This document shows positions 37,969 through 51,780 of a stretch of 64,000 bases of DNA, one piece after another. How positions within the stretch are numbered: the stretch's first letter is position 1; every line of letters begins with the position of its first letter. This DNA comes from Micromonospora chokoriensis (GTDB lineage: Bacteria > Actinomycetota > Actinomycetes > Mycobacteriales > Micromonosporaceae), in the NCBI RefSeq assembly GCF_000718555.1, contig NZ_JOAN01000008.1, forward strand, positions 124,001 to 188,000, written 5' to 3'. The position numbers were made by a program, and so were the translations under genes. A model generated the notes under the pieces. That model worked only from the letters and a program-made list of their open reading frames with translations, did no database searches and was not told where the DNA came from.

Positions 37969-38011
37969 GGATGTTTGTCGGGATACAACACCGGTATCCC
38001 GACAAACATCC
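37969..38011. promoter_or_regulatory. Perfect 18-bp palindrome in the bioF-bioB promoter region
   Basis: GGATGTTTGTCGGGATAC (37969-37986) and GTATCCCGACAAACATCC (37994-38011) around 7 bases. It sits between divergent biotin genes, 201 bases from bioF and 77 from bioB. The TTGT...ACAA outer halves recall the E. coli BirA operator layout, but it also forms a strong hairpin. Nothing else was recognised in the 319-base gap apart from the bioB -10. Confidence 0.6.
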
Positions 38012-38074
38012 GCCTTGCCGGACCGCCGCCTGGACTCCGCCTCGGCTCGACCGGGGGCTCTGGCACCGGCCTTG

Positions 38075-38080
38075 TAGGGT
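38075..38080 (+). promoter_or_regulatory. -10 element for a leaderless bioB transcript
   Basis: TAGGGT ends 7 bases before the ATG of bioB, and no ribosome binding site is present, so transcription probably starts at the A of the start codon. No clear -35 is seen. Confidence 0.5.
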
Positions 38081-38087
38081 ACGAGCC

Positions 38088-39083
38088 ATGCCAGAGATCC
38101 TCGACCAGGCCCGGACCCAGGTCCTGGGTGACGGTGTCGGCCTCGATCAGGCCGGCATCCTCGCCGTGCTGAACCTGCCCGACGAGCACCTGTCCGCCGC
38201 CCTCCAGCTCGCTCACGACGTGCGGATGCGCTGGTGCGGCCCGGAGGTCGAGGTCGAGGGGATCGTTTCGCTCAAGACCGGCGGCTGCCCGGAAGACTGC
38301 CACTTCTGCTCGCAGTCGGGCCTGTTCACCTCGCCGGTGCGGTCGGTCTGGCTGGACATCCCGTCGCTGGTCAAGGCGGCGAAGCAGACCGCCGCCACCG
38401 GGGCGACCGAGTTCTGCATCGTCGCCGCGGTCCGCGGCCCGGACGCCCGGCTCATGAAGCAGATGCGCGAGGGCGTCGCCGCCATCAAGGCGGAGGTCGA
38501 CATCCAGGTCGCCGCGTCGCTGGGCATGCTCACCAAGGAGCAGGTCGACGACCTGGTCGACATGGGCGTGCACCGCTACAACCACAACCTGGAGACCTGC
38601 AAGTCGTACTTCCCCAACGTGGTCACCACGCACTCGTGGGAGGAGCGCTGGGAGACGTTGCGGATGGTGCGCGACTCCGGCATGGAGGTGTGCTGCGGCG
38701 GCATCCTCGGCCTCGGCGAGACCGTCGAGCAGCGGGCCGAGTTCGCCGCGCAGCTCGCCGAGTTGAATCCGCACGAGGTACCCCTCAACTTCCTCAACCC
38801 GCGTCCCGGCACTCCGCTCGGTGACCGCCCGGTGGTGGAGGGCAAGGACGCGCTGCGGGCCATCGCGGCGTTCCGGCTGGCCATGCCGCGCACCATCCTG
38901 CGGTACGCGGGCGGCCGCGAGATCACCCTCGGTGACCTCGGCACCCGCGAGGGTCTGCTCGGCGGCATCAACGCGGTGATCGTCGGCAACTACCTGACCA
39001 CGCTGGGTCGACCGGCGACCGCCGACCTGGAGCTGCTGAACGAGCTGAAGATGCCGGTCAAGGCCCTCTCTGCCACGCTGTGA
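38088..39083 (+). CDS. bioB: Biotin synthase (radical SAM)
   Basis: 331 residues. The radical-SAM cluster motif is CPEDCHFC; other conserved parts are [63 protein letters not shown] and [15 protein letters not shown]. It inserts sulphur into dethiobiotin using two Fe-S clusters. ATG 38088 is probably leaderless. Followed by bsaP with a GTGA overlap; the auxiliary protein BsaP has been reported to be needed by this actinobacterial BioB type. Confidence 0.96.
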   Translation: MPEILDQARTQVLGDGVGLDQAGILAVLNLPDEHLSAALQLAHDVRMRWCGPEVEVEGIVSLKTGGCPEDCHFCSQSGLFTSPVRSVWLDIPSLVKAAKQTAATGATEFCIVAAVRGPDARLMKQMREGVAAIKAEVDIQVAASLGMLTKEQVDDLVDMGVHRYNHNLETCKSYFPNVVTTHSWEERWETLRMVRDSGMEVCCGGILGLGETVEQRAEFAAQLAELNPHEVPLNFLNPRPGTPLGDRPVVEGKDALRAIAAFRLAMPRTILRYAGGREITLGDLGTREGLLGGINAVIVGNYLTTLGRPATADLELLNELKMPVKALSATL

Positions 39084-39280
39084 CGACCATGACGACGACG
39101 CAGCTGTGGTGCGATCGGTGCGGTGAGTCGGCGACGGCCACCGCCCACCCGGCCTGCGCGTCCGCCCGCCAGTTGGAGCCGCCCCGGTTCTGCCCTGAGT
39201 GCCGACGCCGAATGAAGGTGCAGGTGCTGCCGGTGGGCTGGTCGGCGGTCTGCGTCGAGCACGGCGAGATCCAGGGCTGA
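39080..39280 (+). CDS. bsaP: Biotin synthase auxiliary protein BsaP
   Basis: 66 residues. GTG 39080 overlaps the bioB stop; ATG 39089 is possible. Two CxxC pairs (WCDRCGES and FCPECRRRM) plus CASARQ and [10 protein letters not shown] give a small metal- or Fe-S-binding fold. Size, Cys pattern and position directly after bioB match BsaP (Rv1590 type in mycobacteria), which supports BioB activity, probably by supplying or protecting its sulphur-donating cluster. Confidence 0.85.
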   Translation: MTTMTTTQLWCDRCGESATATAHPACASARQLEPPRFCPECRRRMKVQVLPVGWSAVCVEHGEIQG

Positions 39281-39284
39281 GCCG

Positions 39285-39791
39285 ATGCTGCGAGGGCGGG
39301 CGGTGACACTGCGACCGGCGACGGTCGCGGACGTGCCGGCCCTCGCGGCGATCCGGGCCGAACCAGAGGTACGCCGCTGGTGGCGCGGCGGCGACGACCT
39401 GGCCGATTCCGTGCGCGCCGACCTCGCCGACGACGACCTGCAGGTGTACGCGATCGAGCACGACGGCCGGGTGATCGGCGCGATCCAGTGGTATGCCGAG
39501 CCGGACCCGGATTACCGGCACGCCAGCCTGGACGTCTTCCTCGCCCCGGCGGAGCGTGGCGCGGGCCTCGGCGGTGACGCCATCCGCACCCTCGCCCGAC
39601 ACCTGATCGACGAGTACGGCCACCACCGCTTCACCATCGACCCGGCCGCGGCGAACAGCGCCGCCATCCGGGCGTACGCGAAGGTTGGTTTTCGCCCGGT
39701 GGGGGTGCTGCGCCGCTACGAGCGCGGCGCGGACGGTCGCTGGCACGACGGCCTGCTGATGGATCTGCTCGCCGACGACCTGGTGGAGTGA
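39285..39791 (+). CDS. GNAT-family N-acetyltransferase
   Basis: 168 residues. Acetyl-CoA site motif APAERGAGLGGDAIRTLARHL, followed by HHRFTIDPAAANSAAIRAYAKVGFRPVGVLRRYE. The pattern resembles AAC(6')-Ib/RimJ-type GNATs, but housekeeping GNATs look the same, so the acceptor is unassigned. Starts 4 bases after bsaP, so it is the third gene of the bioB operon; a link to biotin is not evident. Confidence 0.85.
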   Translation: MLRGRAVTLRPATVADVPALAAIRAEPEVRRWWRGGDDLADSVRADLADDDLQVYAIEHDGRVIGAIQWYAEPDPDYRHASLDVFLAPAERGAGLGGDAIRTLARHLIDEYGHHRFTIDPAAANSAAIRAYAKVGFRPVGVLRRYERGADGRWHDGLLMDLLADDLVE

Positions 39792-39799
39792 GCGGCCGC

Positions 39800-39848
39800 A
39801 GATCTTGGACAGTTACCGTCCGCACGGAACGGTAACTGTCCAAGATCT
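39800..39848. terminator. Bidirectional terminator with long perfect arms
   Basis: 20-base arms AGATCTTGGACAGTTACCGT (39800-39819) and its exact complement at 39829-39848, loop of 9. Less GC-rich than its surroundings. Between the GNAT gene (+) and the cellulase (-). Confidence 0.8.
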
Positions 39849-39862
39849 CGCCGTGTTTCGGG

Positions 39863-44012
<4,150 letters not shown>

Positions 44013-44101
44013 GGTTGGCTCCCTTCCCCGGTAAGAGCCTCACCCCCGCCTGTTGCCGCCCGGTTGCTCGGCGGTGTCGGCCCGGGAACTCCTCGGGCCG
44101 C

Positions 44102-44803
44102 TCAGGGGCCAGCGACCACCGGCGGCGCACCGACGAGGTCCAGTCGGTCACCGAGGATCACCGCGCAGGCGCGGACGAGCTGGGTGAGCCGATCCACCTC
44201 GGTGCTGTGGAACGCCGCGGCGGAGAGCGTCTCGCTGTGGTCGCGGGCCGCCACCAGCACCAGGCCCGCCCGGCCGAACGGCGCGATCGCGTGGTGGGTG
44301 CCGTCGGGCGTGGTCATCGACCGGCCGCGCAGCGGGGTCACCTCCGGCAACCGCAGGGGTACGGGAGTACGCCAGCTCGCGTGCCCCACGGTCGCCCCGC
44401 CACCGCCGGTACGCGACGCCCAGTCGACCGGCACCACGGCGGCGACGGCCCAGTCGGCGGCCAGCAGGCCGGGCACCGCGTCGACCAGGGTCGCCAACCC
44501 GTCGGCCGGATTGGCCGCGACCTGAGCCAACAGCTCCGCGTCCTGCCCGGTGGTGGTGGGCGCGCCGATCGCCCGCCACACGCCGTCCACCCGCACACCC
44601 GGTATCGCCGCGAGGCCAGCCAGCAGCCGCTCCACCCGCGCCGCACCCGGCCAGACGACAGTGAAATCGTCCACCGCGCGCCCGCCGAGCCGTTCGAGGA
44701 CCACCACCTGGACGATGTCCGCCCCGGAGACGCCCAACGTGCGAGCGACCTGACCGAGGGTGCCCGGACGGTCCGGCAGGGTGACCCGAACTCGCAGCAA
44801 CAT
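44102..44803 (-). CDS. ACT-domain protein with C-terminal sensor-like region
   Basis: 233 residues from ATG 44803, with GGAGG 7 bases upstream. The N-terminal ACT domain (LLRVRVTLPDRPGTLGQVAR, GADIVQVVVLERLGGRAVDD) is followed by a region of about 150 residues (LLAADWAVAAVVPVDWA ... GRAGLVLVAARDHSETLSAA) that could be GAF-like but has no motif I can assign. Divergent from the phosphotransferase gene; same strand as the ACT-GNAT fusion downstream, which suggests joint amino-acid sensing. Confidence 0.75.
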   Translation of the reverse strand: MLLRVRVTLPDRPGTLGQVARTLGVSGADIVQVVVLERLGGRAVDDFTVVWPGAARVERLLAGLAAIPGVRVDGVWRAIGAPTTTGQDAELLAQVAANPADGLATLVDAVPGLLAADWAVAAVVPVDWASRTGGGGATVGHASWRTPVPLRLPEVTPLRGRSMTTPDGTHHAIAPFGRAGLVLVAARDHSETLSAAAFHSTEVDRLTQLVRACAVILGDRLDLVGAPPVVAGP

Positions 44804-44920
44804 GTCTGTCCCTCCGCTCGGCGGGCCGGCGAGAGAGAGCGGCCGGCAGGCTGCTCCCAGCCTGGTAGTTGACCATTTCGTCCCTGTTGCAGGGGCATGT
44901 CCCGAGGGGAAAATCTGACC

Positions 44921-44949
44921 TTGACAACGTGAGCGGGCTGCCATCAACT
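44921..44949 (+). promoter_or_regulatory. Promoter for the phosphotransferase/acyl-CoA dehydrogenase pair
   Basis: Perfect -35 TTGACA (44921-44926), 17-base spacer, weak -10 TCAACT (44944-44949), then 6 bases to ATG 44956, so a leaderless transcript is possible. Confidence 0.5.
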
Positions 44950-44955
44950 AGTCGA

Positions 44956-46029
44956 ATGAGCGATCCGGCCGTCGATGCGTCGCGGCCGGGGGCCGTTTCC
45001 CCCGCAGGGCTGGCCCTGGACCGACTCGCCGACTACCTGGCGGAGCACCGACCCGAGCTGGCCGTCGGGCCGCTGCGTGCCCAGTTGATCGCGGGCGGCA
45101 AGTCCAACCTCACCTACCTGCTGCGCCTCGGCGACCGCGAGGTCGTGCTGCGCCGTCCCCCGCTGGGGCATGTGCTGGCGACCGCGCACGACATGGCCCG
45201 TGAGTTCCGGGTCATCTCGGCGCTGGCGCCGACCGAGGTGCCGGTCCCGGGCGCGCTGCTGCTCTGCACCGACCCGGAGGTGATCGGCGCACCGTTCTAC
45301 CTCATGGAGCGGATGCCCGGCGAGGTGTTCCGCACCCGCGCACAGACCGACCCGCTGGGCGACGAGCGCCGCCGGGCCCTCGCCATGGCGATGATGGACA
45401 CGCTCGCCGCGCTGCACAGCGTCGAGCCGTCCACCGTCGGGTTGGGTGACTTCGGCCGTCCCGAGGGCTACCTGGCCCGACAGGTCCGCCGCTGGGCCGG
45501 GCAGCTCGACCGCTCCCGCAGCCGCCCACTGCCCGGCATCGACGAGCTGCGTGACCTGCTCGCGGCGACCGCCCCGGAAGGCGCGAACGCCGGCCGGATC
45601 GTGCACGGCGACTACCGGCTGGACAACCTCCTCGCCTCGGCCAACCCGGTCGCCGTGCACGCGGTGCTCGACTGGGAGATGGCCACCCTCGGCGATCCCC
45701 TCGCCGACCTGGGGCTGCTGCTGACCTACTGGGACGTGCTCGGCGGCAGCGACACCGCCGTGGGCAACCCCGTCGCCGACGGGCTCGGCCCGCGCGCCGG
45801 TTTCCCCACCGGCAGCGAGCTGATCGACAGGTACGACAGACGCGCCGACGTGGACGTCGGGCCGCTGCACTGGCACGTGGCGTTGGGCTGCTTCAAGCTC
45901 GCGGTCATCTGCGAGGGCATCCACTACCGCCACACGCTCGGGCAGACGCTCGGCGAGGGCTTCGACCGGATCGGCGAGATGGTGGCACCGCTGGTCGCGC
46001 ACGGGCTGACCGCCGCCAGGGAGCGGTGA
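44956..46029 (+). CDS. Aminoglycoside-phosphotransferase-fold kinase, ACAD10/11 N-terminal type
   Basis: 357 residues from ATG 44956. ELK fold signatures: [26 protein letters not shown] (nucleotide loop), catalytic loop [12 protein letters not shown] and metal-binding [20 protein letters not shown]. The protein resembles the N-terminal kinase domain of ACAD10/ACAD11, which phosphorylates 4-hydroxyacyl-CoAs so that the dehydrogenase partner can eliminate phosphate. The overlap (TGATG) with an acyl-CoA dehydrogenase gene supports that role over antibiotic resistance. Confidence 0.85.
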   Translation: MSDPAVDASRPGAVSPAGLALDRLADYLAEHRPELAVGPLRAQLIAGGKSNLTYLLRLGDREVVLRRPPLGHVLATAHDMAREFRVISALAPTEVPVPGALLLCTDPEVIGAPFYLMERMPGEVFRTRAQTDPLGDERRRALAMAMMDTLAALHSVEPSTVGLGDFGRPEGYLARQVRRWAGQLDRSRSRPLPGIDELRDLLAATAPEGANAGRIVHGDYRLDNLLASANPVAVHAVLDWEMATLGDPLADLGLLLTYWDVLGGSDTAVGNPVADGLGPRAGFPTGSELIDRYDRRADVDVGPLHWHVALGCFKLAVICEGIHYRHTLGQTLGEGFDRIGEMVAPLVAHGLTAARER

Positions 46030-47240
46030 TGGACTTCTCATACGACAGCCGGACCGAGGAGCTGCGCGACGAGCTGACCCGGTTCCTGACCGAGCACGTC
46101 TACCCGGCCGAGGCAGTGCACGCCGAGCAGGTGGCCGCCGGGGACCCGTGGTCGCGTACCCCGGTGTTGGCCGAACTGAAGGCCGAGGCCCGCAAGCGCG
46201 GCCTGTGGAACCTCTTCCTGCCCGACCCGCGCTACGGCGCCGGCCTGACCAACCTGCAGTACGCGCCGCTGGCCGAGCTGACCGGGCGCAGCCCGCACCT
46301 CGCGCCGGAGGCGGTCAACTGCGCGGCACCGGACACCGGCAACATGGAGCTGCTGGCCGAGTTCGGCTCGGAGGCGCAGCAGAAGCGCTGGCTGATGCCG
46401 CTGCTGGAGGGTGAGATCCGCTCGGCGTTCTGCATGACCGAGCCGGACGTCGCGTCCTCCGACGCCACAAACATCGCCACCCGGATAACCCGCGACGGCG
46501 ACGAGTACGTCATCAACGGGCGCAAGTGGTGGTCGTCCGGGGCCATGGACCCACGCTGCGAGATCTTCATCGTGATGGGCAAGACCGACCCCGACGCCGA
46601 CCGGCACCGCCAACAGAGCATGGTGCTGGTCCCCCGAGACACTCCCGGCGTGCAGGTCCGCCGGGGCATGACCGTCTTCGGCTACACCGATGGCTCACAC
46701 GGCGGTCACGCCGAGATCGACTTCACCGACGTCCGGGTGCCCGCGGAGAATCTGATCGGCGCCGAGGGCACCGGCTTCGCCATCGCACAGGCCCGGCTGG
46801 GTCCGGGCCGGATCCACCACTGCATGCGATTGATCGGAATGGCTGAGCGGGCATTGGAGCTGCTCTGCCGCCGCGCCAACGATCGGATCGCGTTCGGCCG
46901 ACCGCTGGCCGAACAGGGCGTGGTCCGGGAGTGGATCGCCGAGTCCCGGGTCCGCATCGAGCAGGCCCGGCTCCTGGTGCTCAAGACGGCCTGGCTGATG
47001 GACACCGTCGGCAACAAGGGCGCGCACACCGAGATCCAAGCCATCAAGATCGGCACGCCCGCGATGGCGGAGTGGGTGATCGACAAGGCCATCCAGGGAT
47101 ACGGCGGCGCCGGGGTCAGCCAGGACACGCCACTGGCCGCCCTCTGGGCGCAAACCCGCACCCTGCGCCTCGCCGACGGCCCCGACGAGGTCCACCGCAA
47201 CTCCCTGGCCAAACGCGAACTCCGCCGCTGGGCCCTGTAA
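46029..47240 (+). CDS. Acyl-CoA dehydrogenase, ACAD10/11-like
   Basis: 403 residues; ATG 46029 overlaps the previous stop, GTG 46026 is in frame. FAD-site and substrate motifs: [99 protein letters not shown] and [20 protein letters not shown]. Together with the upstream kinase it matches the two halves of vertebrate ACAD10/11, pointing to catabolism of 4-hydroxy acids. Confidence 0.9.
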   Translation: MDFSYDSRTEELRDELTRFLTEHVYPAEAVHAEQVAAGDPWSRTPVLAELKAEARKRGLWNLFLPDPRYGAGLTNLQYAPLAELTGRSPHLAPEAVNCAAPDTGNMELLAEFGSEAQQKRWLMPLLEGEIRSAFCMTEPDVASSDATNIATRITRDGDEYVINGRKWWSSGAMDPRCEIFIVMGKTDPDADRHRQQSMVLVPRDTPGVQVRRGMTVFGYTDGSHGGHAEIDFTDVRVPAENLIGAEGTGFAIAQARLGPGRIHHCMRLIGMAERALELLCRRANDRIAFGRPLAEQGVVREWIAESRVRIEQARLLVLKTAWLMDTVGNKGAHTEIQAIKIGTPAMAEWVIDKAIQGYGGAGVSQDTPLAALWAQTRTLRLADGPDEVHRNSLAKRELRRWAL

Positions 47241-47249
47241 CCCCGCCCT

Positions 47250-47312
47250 CGTTGATCATGAAGTTATTGCCCTCCACGTCGGCGTGTCATGGCAATAACT
47301 TCATGATCAACG
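47250..47312. terminator. Bidirectional terminator with 22-base perfect arms
   Basis: Arms 47250-47271 and 47291-47312 are exact complements (inner part AAGTTATTGCC / GGCAATAACTT), loop 19 bases. Markedly AT-rich for this genome. Between the acyl-CoA dehydrogenase (+) and cebR (-). Confidence 0.8.
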
Positions 47313-47345
47313 GCGACGCCCGCGCGGGCACGCGGGGGCGGAGGG

Positions 47346-48392
47346 TTAGGCGGAGGCTCGGTGGACCAGTTGGGTGTCCAGGAGGATGTGGGAGGCGGGT
47401 AGCTCCTCGCCACGGATCCGGGCCACCAGCAGGCGGGCCATCTGCCGGCCCATCTCCTCCACCGGCTGGAAGACCGTGGTCAGCGGTGGCTCAGCCTGTC
47501 GGGCGATGGTCGCGTCGTCGAAGCCGATCACCGCGACGTCCTCCGGCACGCGCCGGCCGGCCTCGCGCAGGGTACGCAGCGCGCCGAACGCCATGAGGTC
47601 GGAGGCGACGAAGACCGCGTCCAGGTCCGGGCAGGCGTCCAGAAGACGGCGCATTCCGGCTGCGCCGCTGCCCTCGCTGAAGTCGCCGTACGCGATCAGG
47701 TCGGGGTTGACGCTGGCGCCGGTGGCCTTCACCGCGTCGGTGTAGCCGGCCAAGCGGGCCAGGCCGGCACCCATGTCCTGCGGACCGGCGATGGTGGCGA
47801 CGCGTCGCCGCCCCTGCCTCGCCAGGTACTCCACCGCCTGCCGGGCTCCGCCAACGTTGTCCACGTCGACAAACCAGGCCGGTTGGGCGCCGGGTTGCAG
47901 CATGCGGGCGGGACGACCGCCGAGCACGGCGGGCAGGCCGCGCTCCTCCAGCAGCGTCGGCAGTGGGTCGGAGTCGTGCAGCGACAGCAGCAGTACGCCG
48001 TCGACGTGCTGGTTGGTGAGGTGGTGCTCGACCCGCTCCCGCTCCACCGGCGACTGTGCCATGGCCAGCCAGAGCTGCATCGGCGTCTCCAGCAGCCCGG
48101 AGCTGATCCCCCGCACGATCGAGGCGAAGAACGGCTCGGTGAAGACCCGCTCGCCGGATTCGGACACCACCAGCGCGACGGAGTCGGTCCGCTGGGTGAC
48201 GAGCGCACGGGCGGCCCGGTTCGGCACGTACCCCAGCTCGGCGATGGCCTGTTGGACCGCGGCCCGGGCCTCCGGGCTGACCTGGGGCGAGCCGTTGACC
48301 ACGCGGGAGACCGTGCCCCGACCGACGCCGGCACGCGCCGCGACCGCGTCGAGGGTCGGGCGCCCGAGCGACCGGGTGCGCTGCGTTGTCAT
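47346..48392 (-). CDS. cebR: LacI-family repressor of cellobiose utilisation
   Basis: 348 residues; ATG 48392 with GGAGGAG upstream. N-terminal helix-turn-helix TLDAVAARAGVGRGTVSRVVNGSPQVS with hinge AELGYVPNRAARALVTQRTD, then a periplasmic-binding-type effector domain (VALVVSESGERVFTEPFFAS, DLDAVFVASDLMAFGALRTL, VIGFDDATIARQAEPPLTTV). Family knowledge and the adjacent bglC-cebGFE genes identify it as CebR, which leaves TGGGAGCGCTCCCA sites when it binds cellobiose. Sites of this type lie upstream of cebE (two) and the GH9 cellulase (one). A terminator separates it from bglC, so it has its own promoter. Confidence 0.92.
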   Translation of the reverse strand: MTTQRTRSLGRPTLDAVAARAGVGRGTVSRVVNGSPQVSPEARAAVQQAIAELGYVPNRAARALVTQRTDSVALVVSESGERVFTEPFFASIVRGISSGLLETPMQLWLAMAQSPVERERVEHHLTNQHVDGVLLLSLHDSDPLPTLLEERGLPAVLGGRPARMLQPGAQPAWFVDVDNVGGARQAVEYLARQGRRRVATIAGPQDMGAGLARLAGYTDAVKATGASVNPDLIAYGDFSEGSGAAGMRRLLDACPDLDAVFVASDLMAFGALRTLREAGRRVPEDVAVIGFDDATIARQAEPPLTTVFQPVEEMGRQMARLLVARIRGEELPASHILLDTQLVHRASA

Positions 48393-48418
48393 CGTCTGCT
48401 CCTCCGACGGCGGGCGGA

Positions 48419-48450
48419 CCCGGCGCCACCTGCGGGAGGTGGACGCCGGG
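48419..48450 (-). terminator. Terminator after bglC
   Basis: CCCGGCG-CCACCT pairs with AGGTGG-A-CGCCGGG, one bulged A, 5-base loop. It ends the cebEFG-bglC transcript before cebR. Confidence 0.75.
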
Positions 48451-48474
48451 GCCGTCCTGATGGCTGGCCCGAGC

Positions 48475-49896
48475 CTATTGTGCGGCCAGACCGTTGCGCC
48501 GGATCACCGAGGCGTACCACTTGGCGCTGGACTTGGGGGTGCGGACCTGGCTGTCGTAATCGACGTGGATCATGCCGAACCGCTTGGTGTAACCCCAGGC
48601 CCATTCGAAATTATCCATCAACGACCAGGCGAAGTATCCCCGCAGGGGCACGCCGGCGTCGATCGCTTCGTGCGCGGCGCGCAGATGGGCGTCGAAGTAG
48701 GCCAGCCGATCGACGTCGTCGACCTCCCCGTCGACAAGCGAGTCGACGAACGCCGAGCCGTTCTCGGTGACGTACAGGGGCAGGTCGGTGTAGCCGTGCA
48801 CCCGGCGCAGCGTCTCGACCAGGCCCGGGGCGTCGATCTCCCAGCCCATGTCGGTGACCGGGACGCCCCGGGTGACGAACCGGACGTCCTCGCTGCCCGG
48901 CCAGCACGAGGGGGCCGGGTCGGCCGCGACGCCCTCGACCGGTGCGGCGACCACGTGCCGGCTGTAGTAGTTGACCCCGACCAGGTCCAGCGGCGTGGAG
49001 ATGGTCGCCAGGTCGCCGTCGCGCACGTGGTCGAAGTCGGTCACCGCGCTGAGGTCGGCCACCAGATCCTCCGGGTACGCCCCGCGCAGCAGCGGGTCCA
49101 GGAAGAACCGATTGGCCAGCCCGTCGATCCGCCGGGCGGCATCGCGGTCGGCGGGCGCGTCGCTGGCCGGGTCGACCGGGTAGAGGTTGACGGTCACGCC
49201 CACCTCGGCGGCCGGCCGGGCGGCCCGCAGTGCCTGCACGGCCAGACCGTGACCGAGCATCAGGTGGTGTCCGGCGCGCACCGAGTCCGCACCGTTGGTG
49301 CGGCCGGGGGCGTGCACGCCGGAGCCGTAGCCGAGAAACGCGGAGCACCACGGCTCGTTCAGCGTGGTCCAGTAGCGAACCCGGTCACCGAGCGCGTCGG
49401 CCATCAGGGTGGTGTAGTCGGCGAAGCGGGCTGCGGTGTCCCGGGCCGGCCAGCCGCCAGCGTCCTCGAGCGGCTGCGGCAGATCCCAGTGGTAGAGGGT
49501 GAGCCACGGCTCGATGCCGTTGGCCAGCAGCTCGTCGACCAGTCGCCGGTAGAAGTCCAGGCCCTGCGGGTTGGCCGCGCCGACGCCGCCGGGCTGCACC
49601 CGAGACCAGGAGACCGAGAAACGGTACGACTTGAGGCCCAGCTCGGCCATCAACGCGACGTCGTCGCCGAGGCGGTGGTAGTGGTCGCACGCGACGTCCC
49701 CGGTGTGCCCACCGACGACCCGACCCTCGGTGTGACTGAAGGTGTCCCAGATCGACGGGGTGCGGCCATCCACGGCCGCCGCCCCCTCGATCTGGTACGC
49801 CGCCGTCGCGGCCCCCCAGAGGAATCCGGGTGGAAAGGTCAGCCCGGAGCGCTCGTCGAGGACATCGACAGCGGTTGGGCTGGCAGGGTTGCTCAC
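48475..49896 (-). CDS. bglC: GH1 beta-glucosidase (intracellular)
   Basis: 473 residues from GTG 49896, which overlaps the cebG stop (GTGA). N-terminal GH1 signature [20 protein letters not shown], acid/base Glu in [16 protein letters not shown], nucleophile Glu in [12 protein letters not shown], glucose-binding [20 protein letters not shown]. No signal peptide, so it hydrolyses imported cellobiose to glucose in the cytoplasm. Last gene of the cebEFG-bglC operon. The frame is open into cebG but that part is not coding. Confidence 0.95.
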   Translation of the reverse strand: MSNPASPTAVDVLDERSGLTFPPGFLWGAATAAYQIEGAAAVDGRTPSIWDTFSHTEGRVVGGHTGDVACDHYHRLGDDVALMAELGLKSYRFSVSWSRVQPGGVGAANPQGLDFYRRLVDELLANGIEPWLTLYHWDLPQPLEDAGGWPARDTAARFADYTTLMADALGDRVRYWTTLNEPWCSAFLGYGSGVHAPGRTNGADSVRAGHHLMLGHGLAVQALRAARPAAEVGVTVNLYPVDPASDAPADRDAARRIDGLANRFFLDPLLRGAYPEDLVADLSAVTDFDHVRDGDLATISTPLDLVGVNYYSRHVVAAPVEGVAADPAPSCWPGSEDVRFVTRGVPVTDMGWEIDAPGLVETLRRVHGYTDLPLYVTENGSAFVDSLVDGEVDDVDRLAYFDAHLRAAHEAIDAGVPLRGYFAWSLMDNFEWAWGYTKRFGMIHVDYDSQVRTPKSSAKWYASVIRRNGLAAQ

Positions 49897-50735
49897 GACT
49901 TGACGGCACCTTCCATGATCCCGCCGATGATCTGGCGGCCGAACAGGAGAAAAACGAGGACCAGGGGGATGGTGCCGATCGCCGTGGCGGCGAACACCTG
50001 GGAGTAGTCGGTGTAGTAGGCGTACGAGAGGAAGGAGAGCGAGACCTGCAGGGTCGGGTTCTCCGGGGAGAGGATGGCGTACGGCCAGAGGAACGAGTTC
50101 CAGGTCTCCATGAAGGTCAGCAGACCGAGGACGCCGGCGGCGGGACGCAGCGCGGGCAGCACGATGCTCCAGTAGATCCGGAACGTGCTGGCACCGTCGA
50201 CGCGACCGGCCTCGATCAGCTCGTCGGAGATGGCCTGGCTGGCGTACTGCCGCATCATGAACACGCCGAAGGCGCTGACCAGGAACGGCACGGTGACCGC
50301 GTAGAGGGTGTCGTACCACCCCAGGTCCTGCATCATGGACCAGAGCGGGATGAGGCCCATCTGGGTCGGGATCATCATGGTGACGATGATCGCCAGCAGG
50401 AGGGCGTTGCTGCCCCGGAACTTCAGCTTGGCGAAGGCGAACCCGGCCAGTGAACCGGTGAGCACCACCGACAGGGTGACCACCGAGGAGACGATGATCG
50501 AGTTCATCATGCCGGTGAGGAAGTTGGCGGCGTCGTTGTCGAGCACCCGCCCGAAGTTGTCACCGAACGCTCCGCCGGGGGTTACCGGTGGCGGCACTTC
50601 GTTGATGGAGTCCAGGCTGCGAGTGCCGATCACCAGCATGTAGTAGAACGGGTAGATCGACAGCAGCGCCGCCAGGACGAGCGCCACGTAGGTCAGCGGG
50701 CTGGTGCGCCACAGGCGCTGGGAAGCCGAGGTCAT
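49893..50735 (-). CDS. cebG: Cellobiose ABC transporter permease CebG
   Basis: 280 residues, MalG type: six helices ([99 protein letters not shown]) and the EAA loop [23 protein letters not shown]. It forms the channel with CebF. It starts 10 bases after the cebF stop and overlaps bglC by 4 bases. No MsiK-like ATPase is encoded here; in Streptomyces the shared ATPase MsiK is encoded elsewhere. Confidence 0.94.
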   Translation of the reverse strand: MTSASQRLWRTSPLTYVALVLAALLSIYPFYYMLVIGTRSLDSINEVPPPVTPGGAFGDNFGRVLDNDAANFLTGMMNSIIVSSVVTLSVVLTGSLAGFAFAKLKFRGSNALLLAIIVTMMIPTQMGLIPLWSMMQDLGWYDTLYAVTVPFLVSAFGVFMMRQYASQAISDELIEAGRVDGASTFRIYWSIVLPALRPAAGVLGLLTFMETWNSFLWPYAILSPENPTLQVSLSFLSYAYYTDYSQVFAATAIGTIPLVLVFLLFGRQIIGGIMEGAVKS

Positions 50736-50745
50736 CGATCTCTCC

Positions 50746-51717
50746 TCACTTCGCCGAGCGGCGGACGAGTAGGAAGTTGAACAGCGACACCAAGACGATG
50801 ATCATGAAGATCGCCCAGGCGACCGCGGCTCCGTAACCGGCGGAGTTCAGGTTCACGATGCCCATCTCGTACATGTACATGGCCAGCGTCTGGAACTCCC
50901 GCTGGCTGCCGCCGAGAATGTTGCCGTTGGCGAAGAGCAGGGGCTCGGTGAAGAGCTGCATGCCGCCGATCGTGGACAGGATGACCACGAAGATGAAGGT
51001 GGGCTTGAGCATGGGCAGGGTGATCTGCCAGAACTGCCGCCACGGGCTGGCGCCGTCGATCGCCGCGGCCTCGTAGAGATCCTTCGGGATCGCCTGCATG
51101 CCGGCGAGCAGGATCAGCGTGTTGTACCCGGTCCAGCGCCAGTTGACCATCGAGGAGATGGCGAACCACGAACTCCACCGCTGCCCGTCCCAGTCGACCG
51201 GGTCGACACCGACGAGGCCCAGCAGCCAGTTGAACAGGCCGAACTCCCGCTGGAAGAGCATCCCGAAGACGATCGCGACCGCGGCCACCGACACCACGTT
51301 CGGCATGAAGATGGCCATCCGGAAGAAGGTCTTGGCGCGCAGGAAGGTCCGGTTGAGCAGGTTCGCCAGGAAGAGGGCGAGCAACAGCTGCGGGATGGTC
51401 GACAGGGCGAAGATGCCGAACGTGTTGACCAGCGCGTTCCAGAAGTACTCGTCGGAGAACAGCCGGGTGTAGTTGTCGAAGCCGATGAACGAGTGATCGC
51501 CGATCATGTCCCAGTCGTGCAGCGACATCCAGGCGGTACGCACCATCGGATACAACCCGAACGCACCGAAGATCAGGAAGAACGGGGCGATGTAGAGGTA
51601 CGGCGAGTACTTGACATCGAGACGGTTGAGTAATCTTCCCCGGTTACGTCGGGAAGAGACGTCGGGAGAAGGCGGTGCTGCTGGCGACGGCGGTGCCGTC
51701 GTGGCCGACAGGCTCAT
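50746..51717 (-). CDS. cebF: Cellobiose ABC transporter permease CebF
   Basis: 323 residues, MalF type. Helices YIAPFFLIFGAFGLYPMVRT, TFGIFALSTIPQLLLALFLA, AIFMPNVVSVAAVAIVFGML, and at the end VAWAIFMIIVLVSLFNFLLV; EAA loop DLYEAAAIDGASPWRQFWQITLP. Partner of CebG. It is separated from cebE by 109 bases that contain a stem-loop. Confidence 0.94.
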   Translation of the reverse strand: MSLSATTAPPSPAAPPSPDVSSRRNRGRLLNRLDVKYSPYLYIAPFFLIFGAFGLYPMVRTAWMSLHDWDMIGDHSFIGFDNYTRLFSDEYFWNALVNTFGIFALSTIPQLLLALFLANLLNRTFLRAKTFFRMAIFMPNVVSVAAVAIVFGMLFQREFGLFNWLLGLVGVDPVDWDGQRWSSWFAISSMVNWRWTGYNTLILLAGMQAIPKDLYEAAAIDGASPWRQFWQITLPMLKPTFIFVVILSTIGGMQLFTEPLLFANGNILGGSQREFQTLAMYMYEMGIVNLNSAGYGAAVAWAIFMIIVLVSLFNFLLVRRSAK

Positions 51718-51780
51718 GCGAATTTCCTTTTCCGGCGAGGCCCGGGGGCCCTCGCGCAGGGCGCTACGCGGAGGGGACCG

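Noticed and set aside
39285..39791. AAC(6')-type aminoglycoside resistance gene
   Set aside because: Only the general GNAT fold is visible and the gene sits in the bioB operon; similarity to AAC(6') is not specific enough.
44956..46029. Aminoglycoside phosphotransferase (resistance)
   Set aside because: Fold motifs are shared, but coupling to an acyl-CoA dehydrogenase and the ACAD10/11-like N-terminus point to fatty-acid metabolism.
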